Below, one piece after another: positions 34,020 through 64,000 of a stretch of 64,000 bases of DNA. The position numbers were made by a program, and so were the translations under genes. The notes beneath the pieces are model-generated. The model saw nothing but the letters and a program-made list of their open reading frames with translations. It was not told where the DNA came from and did not search any database. This DNA comes from Microglena sp. YARC. Its lineage: Eukaryota; Chlorophyta; Chlorophyceae; Chlamydomonadales; Chlamydomonadaceae. Each line of letters starts with the position of its first letter. Position 1 is the stretch's first letter. Where the stretch lies: positions 30,400,350 through 30,464,349 of the forward strand of contig CM039463.1 of the NCBI GenBank assembly GCA_022414725.1. Reading direction: 5' to 3'.

Positions 34020-35524
34020 TGGAGAACAAGGGCCAGATTGAGCTCCACGTTTTGGCATGTCTCTACTCTCTAGACCGGTTTAGAACCAAAAGTGATTAGG
34101 ATTTTTCCGTCAGATCATCAGTTGACAACCTCTTGGTGAAGTACCGCAAAAAATATCCCAATTACGGTTGGTTCTAAACATCAAAAATATTGGCCTCAAC
34201 ATGGCTAAAGTGTTCGAAAACCGAAAAAATTGCCATTTGCACACTTTTTCCGAGCCACATTTTGTTCACGACTTGAAACACACATTACTCAAATGTTGAA
34301 AACTGGCAACAAATTTGATAGGTCTGTAGTTGGTAAATAGATTAGAAAAGGCAGATCTTGTATATTTTGCCGTCAAACAGCCCCTTGTGTGCACAAATAT
34401 CATGTTTAAGGAGCCTTATTCAAGTTGGAAACACTACCCAAGTTGCTAGTCACTTGGTTTCACCCTCCCAACATAAAATAACCAGATGAATTTGGTGTAG
34501 AAGTTGAGAGACCCTAACTTATTACCCATTAGACATACACAAGTACCAAGCCAGGCCATTCCCAGGCCTTACAGGCTGGCATACCGACCCGCAGCAGTCG
34601 GAACGAGGGCGAGGGGCAGAATCGCGCAGTTTCTGACCATTCAACTTGAGGCAATGTAATGCATGGAACAATTTGATGGCGATTGGTGGATTCCCTGGCT
34701 CGATCTGTGCTCTGTAGTGTGGAGCTCGTGGCAGTCACTTACATACGCGTACGATCGTGTACTGGAGCTCGCGGCAGCCACTCCGTACTTTCGGGCAGCT
34801 TTCTCCATAGGCCATGACAGGAGATGAAAACTCCGGAAACTGCTTCGCGTTTGCTTTTGCTTTTCACCTAGACATCGGGAAAGAAAGATCTTAACTTGGG
34901 CTGGAGCTTTTACCTAACAAGCATATGGCGTGCTTTTCTTTCTTTTCTTACGGGGGGCGGTCCGTTCTTTTCTTTTGTTTTGCACCCCCCCCGCCCGCCC
35001 GCTACGGGGGTAGGCACGGGTAGGCAGGCGCAGGCGCAGGCGGTAGCCCGCGGTAGCCAAGGGGTAGGGCCCCGAGTAGGGCCCCGGGGCGGGTAGGGCT
35101 GGCGATAGTCGATTTTGATTTTTTCTCGGTGGTTTCGGGGCTTACTGCTTACGGCCCCTTTATCCTCTGGAGTGCTAGATAAGCCCGATAAGCCTCGAAT
35201 TGAGCGTGCGGATGACGAGTAACTTCCTCGAGGCCCCCTCACCTGGTGCAAGTGGTTACTTCTTTTCCAAAAATCGAGCCTCAAGTCATCTCTTTCGGCC
35301 GAGGCATCGGCCAGCGCATTTGTAGTACAGCAAAGTTCTACGATTTGACGAATTATCGCAGAACTGGCCTGAGTTAATTGCACGCTTGGCTGCTGACATA
35401 AAGAGAGACACCAATCCTATCTGCTCTTGTCAGCTCCGGCTTCTAAGGATTTCGCCATCCAGGAAAACCTTCACAGGTAGTTGAGGTTGTCCAGACTGCT
35501 AGCAAACCGAATTAGCGTCCCATC
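34020..35524. promoter_or_regulatory. Intergenic region upstream of the CDPK gene
   Basis: This should contain the CDPK promoter and 5' leader. No TATA box or known element could be assigned with confidence. GCAGGCG/GGTAGG-rich direct repeats at 35010-35100 are the only structure seen. Open frames here (for example 34910-35383 minus) are low-complexity and are not considered genes. Confidence 0.35.
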
Positions 35525-58958
<23,434 letters not shown>

Positions 58959-59069
58959 GGGTGTCTGTGAGTTCGAGGCCATGAAGTACTGGCCTGGGCA
59001 TCTTGATCAGCAAGTTAAGCTTGCAAAATGAGCGCGGCCATACACAAAGCTTGGTCGGGTCCCACAAGG

Positions 59070-59630
59070 CAAGATCATGTGGGTTACTGTACTGCTACAC
59101 AGCTGAAAGACAGTACTGCTACCAGTTGACTGGCTGACCCTGCTATACAGCTACCTTTGCTACCAAGCTAGCTAGCTGACTCGGCTACCCAGCTAGCCAG
59201 CAGTACTGCTACCCAGCTACCTAGCTGACCCTGCTACCTAGCTGACTGCCTGGCCCTGCAACCCAGCTACCTAGCTGACCCTGCTACCCAGCTTCCTAGC
59301 TGACCCTGCTACCCAGCTGACTTCCTGGCCCTGCAACCCAGCTGACCCGCAGTATTGCTACCCAGCTGACTGCATGTACTGCTACCCTGCTACCTAGCTG
59401 ACTGGCTGACCCTGCTACCTAGCTGACTGGCTGACCCTGCTACCTAGCTGACTGGCTGACCCTGCTACCCAGCTGACTGGCAGTACTGCTACCCAGCTAC
59501 CTAGCGGACTTGCTGACCCTGCTACCCAGCTACCTGGCTGACTCGCAGTATTGCTATTCAGCTGACCGCCTGACCCTGATACCCAGCTGAATGGCAGTAC
59601 TGCTACCCAGTTGACCAGAGCGAACACTGG
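59070..59630. repeat. CTGACCCTGCTACCCAGCTG-type minisatellite
   Basis: Short units based on ACCCAGCTGACTGGC, AGTACTGCTACC and TGACCCTGCTACC are arranged irregularly over 560 bases. No gene. Confidence 0.88.
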
Positions 59631-59699
59631 GCGGGGAGCCGGAAGGGACTCCATGCTGCTCGCCGGCTTGTTAGATGTTTCTCTATGCTACTTGCTAAC

Positions 59700-59909
59700 A
59701 TAAAGTAAAGATAACGCCTGGTGGGGCGTGGTATTAAGGGAGCCCCGTCTTACAGCGGTAGGGAACGGGCTGCTACTTGACCTGGACAAAGCTACCAGGG
59801 CGGTTGACAGCGACGGCGAACACTAAGGCGCGCCCGTGGGGAATCGAACCCGGCACCTTAGTCGTTCAAGGAGCTTATCCATTGAGCCATCCGTTAAATG
59901 GGGATTGAG
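59700..59909 (-). mobile_element. tRNA-derived SINE with target duplication
   Basis: Minus strand: GATGGCTCAATGGATAAGCT (A-box) and GGTTCGATTCC (B-box, about 59840-59850), then a body and the LINE-like tail at 59715-59741. Flanks ATGCTACTTGCTAAC (59685-59699) and ATGCTACTCGCTAAC (59910-59924) differ at one of 15 positions. Confidence 0.85.
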
Positions 59910-60189
59910 ATGCTACTCGCTAACTGACCGGATGTCTCTCCGTGCTGCATTTCCCTCCGTCAACCCGGGGAAATGCAGCTAGCTTGCCAGCTTACCAGAT
60001 GTCTCTCTTTGACTCTGCCTCTGCCTGTGCCTCAGCCTCTGCTTATAGCTACAAAGACTCGATAGAGACGTTCAGAAAGTAATCGGAAGTGCGAAGATCC
60101 AAAATTCACTTGGCCAAGGGAGGGCTTTGTGCTGCTTGCCAGCTTCATAGTTGATACATAGGTCTTGCGAAAGTAAAGCTTCCTTGGCT

Positions 60190-60391
60190 AAGTAATGATG
60201 ACACTTGGTGAGCGTGGTAATAATAGAGCCCCGTCTTACGGCGGTAGGGAATGGGCTGCTACTTGACTTGGACAGTGCTACCATGACAGTTGACAGCGAT
60301 CGCAATCACTACAGCGCGTCCGCAGGGATTCGAACCCCGCACCTACTTTTTTCAACGAGCTCTACCAGTGAGCCATTCGTCGTTTCGGGAT
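60190..60391 (-). mobile_element. tRNA-derived SINE with target duplication
   Basis: Minus strand: AATGGCTCACTGGTAGAGCT (A-box) and GGTTCGAATCC (B-box, about 60326-60336), with a diverged LINE-like tail at 60190-60217. Flanks GCTTCCTTGGCT (60178-60189) and GCTTCCCTGGCT (60392-60403) differ at one of 12 positions. Confidence 0.82.
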
Positions 60392-60403
60392 GCTTCCCTG
60401 GCT

Positions 60404-61130
60404 CCTCAATCAAGAAGAAAAGACGGCTTAGTCGTGGCTGGCGCTATAACCTATACAATCCTCCGTCAGGAGGGCAGGGCTTTTCTTTTCAGCTCTTCTG
60501 AGCAGCTTCTAGGCAGATCCTTCAGCTATCCACTGGACTAGGCCCCAAGATTTCAGCAGCATTGGATCGCTGATTGTGCCAGCTTCAAGTTGCACTAGGT
60601 TGCATTGGGTTTGGCTGCATGGCCAGTCAGGGGAGTCGCCTAGAAGCTGCTGCTTGTATCTAAAAAAATCACAATCCCACGTGTCAAGACAGTAAGATCA
60701 ATCAGATGGGTTACATTGGCTTGGATTGGCTTGGCTTGGCTGACAGTAATATAAGTGAGTTGGGTTATATTGAATTGGTTTGTTACATGGGTTTTTCAGC
60801 CAACTCTGGGCTGCTTACCGTCTCTCAATTCCAAGTCCCCTTGTGCGGTACCCACAAAAACCAAGGAACGCATTAAGCGGATTAGATAGTTTAAAGACTT
60901 GTCACAATTGAAGATGATTTGTGTGGGTTGTTTAGTCTATTGCTATCATTAGGGCTGGTCCATTCCTAGCTAAGGCTCCAACCGCTTCCGTGGTGCCTTG
61001 AAACTTGGAACTTGGTTACATGGCTCCAGCCAGCAATTTGCCTGCTATCCATCTTTGGCTGAAATTCATCACCAACCTCATAGAGGAGGACAGCTCGTGC
61101 TTCTTTCATTTGTATGTATGTCAAATACTT
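60404..61130. other. Non-coding stretch with dispersed repeats
   Basis: It contains CAGCTTCTAGGCAG words like the 17-kb satellite (about 60505, and inverted at about 60640), a repeat shared with 11355-11450 (60735-60835), and an AGCCAGCAATTTG copy (about 61025). No gene was recognised. Confidence 0.45.
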
Positions 61131-61134
61131 AACT

Positions 61135-61290
61135 TACAAACAGACAGATAGACATACAGATAAGCAGTAAGATAGTACAAGATAGACAAACAGACAGATA
61201 GACATACAGATAAGCAGTAAGATAGTATAAGATAGACAAACAGATAAACAGTAAGATAGTATAAGATAGATACAGATAAGCAGTATCATC
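61135..61290. repeat. CAGATAAGCAGTAAGATAGT tandem repeat
   Basis: Three to four units of about 55 bp with ACAGACAGATAGACATACAG. Plus-strand spacing is regular in the first two units, and the array then shortens. Confidence 0.85.
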
Positions 61291-61614
61291 AATCATAGCA
61301 GTATGTATTCTCATCACTGATGCTTAAAACCATCAAAACAGTATTCTCATCATTTATAGTCATATGTATATATGTAATCATACATTTAATATGTTTATAC
61401 AATCAGTTAAGTGCATACCGCGTACAGATTGTATCAAGCATATTTGATGAGAGTACTGTTTTGAATGTTGATGTCCCTGCCAAAGACAGCAAGCAGCCTT
61501 AACGGGTTTGATTCATGCAACCAAGGTCAATTTCAAGAAGCAGTATCCTCAATTATACCGCTACCATTCTGCTTCCCATCACCAGAACCTCATCAAACTA
61601 GCGCGAGGCTTGCA

Positions 61615-61800
61615 CAAACACCACCACAAGTACTACCACAGGCCCACAAACCATAATAATAATCTTGTCAATGAAGAGATACTTCCACACACGCCACTAC
61701 AAGTACTACCACAAGCCCACAAACCATGCTCAGAATCTTGTCAATGGAGAGATACTTCCACACATGTCACAACAAGCACTACCACAAGCCCACAAATCAG
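61615..61800. repeat. 75-bp tandem repeat, about 2.5 copies
   Basis: AAGTACTACCACAGGCCCAC (61628), AAGTACTACCACAAGCCCAC (61703) and AAGCACTACCACAAGCCCAC (61778) are 75 bp apart. They share CTTGTCAATG-AGAGATACTT. Since 75 is a multiple of three, the open frame 61508-62035 stays open across it; it has no recognised motif. Confidence 0.85.
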
Positions 61801-62329
61801 GGTTTCTCAGGACGCTGCATCCTCCGTTGCAGGCGCAACGTCAAAGGGTCCGTTGTGTCACAGGACGCAACGTGGGGAAGGTCTGTTGACCAGAAAGAAG
61901 GGTCCGTTGCATCCCAGGATGCAGGCTATACAATTGGTTGCATCTCAGGCAGCAGAGCTGGGAGTCCTCCCGAAGTACCCTGCCAGCAACCATCATCCCT
62001 GTTGCATCAATCAGGCGACACGCACAGAGACATAGCAAGGCAACTTGTTTTTTAAACTGCCACAGACAGCGAGCAGCAAAATTGCTGGCTGAAGCTATGT
62101 AACCAAGTTCAAGTTATCTGGGCAACAAACACAGAAAGGGTGGCCATCCCTCAGACCGGCAACTATATACAGGCACATGCACACATGCTCCATCAGGAAC
62201 TATGCTCTCATGCATACCACAAATTCCTCAAGATTGTATATAAACTACCGAAATGCACTTGGCGACCAGCAGGGCACCAGGAAAAATGTAATTATCATCA
62301 TCATCATCACCATGATCATAGCTAGACAA

Positions 62330-62935
62330 CACACACCTGCATAGCTAAGCAAGGAGAGGTGATTGGTAGCCCTCTCACACACACACATGCATACACACAC
62401 ACCTGCATAGCTAAGCAAGGAGAGGTGATTGGTAGCCCTCTCACACACACACGTGCATACACATACACACACATGCATAGCTAAGCAAGGAGAGGTGATT
62501 GGTAGCCCTCTCACACACACACGTGCATACACATACACACACATGCATAGCTAAGCAAGGAGAGGTGATTGGTAGCCCTCTCACACACACACGTGCATAC
62601 ACATACACACACCTGCATAGCTAAGCAAGGAGAGGTGATTGGTAGCCCTCTCACACACACACGTGCATACACATACACACACATGCATAGCTAAGCAAGG
62701 AGAGGTGATTGGTAGCCCTCTCACACACATGTGCATACACATACACACACATGCATAGCTAAGCAAGGAGAGGTGATTGGTAGCCCTCTCACACACACAC
62801 GTGCATACACATACACACACATGCATAGCTAAGCAAGGAGAGGTGATTGGTAGCCCTCTCACACACACACGTGCATACACATACACACACATGCATAGCT
62901 AAGCAAGGAGAGGTGATTGGTAGCCCTCTCCTCCA
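62330..62935. repeat. About 60-68 bp tandem array with (AC)n
   Basis: Ten units share GCATAGCTAAGCAAGGAGAG, GTGATTGGTAGCCCTCTC and an ACACACACGTGCATACACAT stretch. They are nearly identical. Open frames on the minus strand are artefacts. Confidence 0.92.
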
Positions 62936-62954
62936 GGTTGGAGGAGAGTACCAT

Positions 62955-63283
62955 GAAAGGCAATGGGGTATTTGCGCTCATGCTCAGAAAGGCAATGGGG
63001 TATTTGCGCTCATGCTCAGAATGGCAATGGGGTATTTGCCCTCATGCTCTGAAAGGCAATGGGGTATTTGCGCTCATGCTCAGAAAGGCAATGGGGTATT
63101 TGCGCTCATGCTCAGAATGGCAATGGGGTATTTGCGCTCATGCTCAGAAAGGCAATGGGGTATTTGCGCTCATGCTCAGAAAGGCAATGGGGTATTCGCG
63201 CTCATGCTCAGAAAGGCAATGGGGTATTTGCGCTCATGCTCAGAAAGGCAATGGGGTATTTGCGCTCATGCTCAGAAAGCGGA
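62955..63283. repeat. 32-bp tandem array
   Basis: Ten units of GGCAATGGGGTATTTGCGCT followed by CATGCTCAGAAA. The 32-bp period cycles through the three frames without stops, which creates three overlapping open frames; these are not considered genes. Confidence 0.92.
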
Positions 63284-63297
63284 CTATCTGGGTAGCC

Positions 63298-63507
63298 GCT
63301 GACAATATGGCCTGACCCGGGAGGGAAACGGGGGGGTTCGATCCTCCCCAGAAGGCCGCGGTTTACAGGCGGTGTGCGGGTCTTGATCAGTGCTAAGTTG
63401 CCCCCGATCGTAAGACGAAGGTTGTGAGCGTGCTTGGCTGTGGACTAGTGGAACCTCTGGGTAATCTGTCTCCCTCCTGAGCATGCATTATTGTCATGCA
63501 TTATTGT
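63298..63507 (+). mobile_element. Second SINE family, with perfect 14-bp target duplication
   Basis: A 210-bp insert is flanked by CTATCTGGGTAGCC at 63284-63297 and 63508-63521 (perfect). The head has GGGTTCGATCC (B-box) in a T-arm-like stem and an A-box-like TGGCCTGACCCGG. The 3' end is two CATGCATTATTGT-type units. The tail differs from the LINE-tail SINEs, so this is a separate family. Confidence 0.8.
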
Positions 63508-63648
63508 CTATCTGGGTAGCCATTCCACAAATTTGGTTCGAAGACACCTCCATTTCCAAAGCCTGCAACCGCTGCCTTGCTGTCAGATGTGTTCACAGCT
63601 GGCTTGGTGGCGCTGGCTGGCTCCAGGCCCAGAACATCCCGCGCAGTC

Positions 63649-63909
63649 TCATTTCCCAGGAAGGGGCCAGCCTCCGGCATACATGCTGTCAAATGCCTCG
63701 TCAGATTCATCGTTGTCAAAAAAGCCATAGGCCCCCCCATGTCCATGCTCTTGCCCCCCCTTGCTCTTCTGTCTGTTGGATTCTTGCTGGAGCTCCTGAA
63801 AGAGGGCGCTATTCTCATTTAAGGTCTGAAGGAGTGCAGCATCCTCGGTAAAGCCCAGGGGACCTGCCACCTGCTGCAACTCATCCAAGTACTTGTGTTG
63901 GTCTGCCAT
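63649..63909 (-). CDS. Small unidentified protein (exon at right edge)
   Basis: A minus-strand frame of 86 codons starts at the ATG at 63909, just inside an exon whose acceptor (ACCCCTCAG at 63921-63929) follows a CCACC-rich intron. The start reads MADQHKYLDELQQVAGPLGF, then a Gln/Asn-rich helix, and an acidic end (FFDNDESDEAFDSMYAGG) before TGA. It could be a complete small protein with a 5' UTR intron, or part of a larger gene: an alternative minus frame (63501-63818) stays open downstream. No family is recognised. Confidence 0.4.
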   Translation of the reverse strand: MADQHKYLDELQQVAGPLGFTEDAALLQTLNENSALFQELQQESNRQKSKGGQEHGHGGAYGFFDNDESDEAFDSMYAGGWPLPGK

Positions 63910-64000
63910 GGGGCTGGTACCTGAGGGGTGGTGGGGTGGGGTGGTGGTTTGAAACCAGAGTTTCCAGCTAGAAGCCAACTCATCAGGTAAGCACAGTGGA

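Noticed and set aside
34910..35383. 157-codon minus-strand open frame upstream of the CDPK
   Set aside because: Low-complexity Pro/Arg/Ala composition from GGTAGGGC repeats, with no domain or splice support.
61508..62035. 175-codon plus-strand open frame
   Set aside because: Stays open because it crosses a 75-bp repeat (a multiple of three) and other duplicated words; no recognised domain.
62847..63315. Open frames repeating MGYLRSCSERQWG-like peptides
   Set aside because: A 32-bp repeat cycles through all three frames; no start context or domain.

Overview
The window is nuclear DNA from a eukaryote, most likely a chlorophyte green alga. It carries a plant/alga-type calcium-dependent protein kinase (CDPK), spliceosomal GT-AG introns, a Copia-type LTR retrotransposon remnant, and a non-LTR retrotransposon with two endonuclease domains (Dualen/RandI organisation, best known from green algae). 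A plant-type TTTAGGG motif is also present. The species cannot be fixed from the sequence. Host coding DNA is sparse, and most of the window is transposon debris and tandem repeats.

Region 1 (1-11.35 kb) is nested mobile DNA. A decayed Copia element (gag with a CCHC knuckle, protease, a pol remnant, polypurine tract and 3' LTR) is split by a roughly 4.5 kb stretch of unrelated repeats. These include a small element with terminal inverted repeats (TATCAGC...GCTGATA) and a long repeat present twice (1-2445 and 7274-9795). Region 2 (11.35-19.35 kb) holds minisatellites, including a 91-93 bp satellite at 17.06-18.46 kb, and no convincing gene. Region 3 (19.36-26.64 kb, minus strand) is a dead Dualen-like LINE with APE endonuclease, reverse transcriptase, RNase H and a restriction-like endonuclease. 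Region 4 (26.7-30 kb) is simple and tandem repeats.

Region 5 contains the two solid host genes, divergently arranged. Ribosomal protein eS26 (minus, 30073-33691) has five exons and 108 codons. The CDPK (plus, 35525-58958) has eight exons and about 509 codons spread over 23.4 kb. Exon joins were worked out by hand from reading phase, GT/AG sites and protein family knowledge. Between the two genes lies a foldback sequence with telomere-like repeats.

The most unusual signal is in the CDPK introns. Several exons (3, 4, 5, 6, 7 and the last) are preceded by arrays of decayed copies of their own 5' end, each with its 3' splice site. Exons 4 and 5 are followed by copies of their own 3' end plus donor site. 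Exon ends have apparently been repeatedly duplicated into the neighbouring introns. The introns also host two kinds of DNA transposon (a hAT-like MITE with a perfect 8-bp target duplication; a 1.2 kb element with a CTAG duplication) and tRNA-derived SINEs.

Region 6 (59-64 kb) has more tandem arrays, three SINE insertions with recognisable target-site duplications, and a small unidentified coding exon on the minus strand at the right edge. The tRNA-headed SINEs share their 3' tail with the Dualen-like LINE, so the LINE family probably mobilised them.
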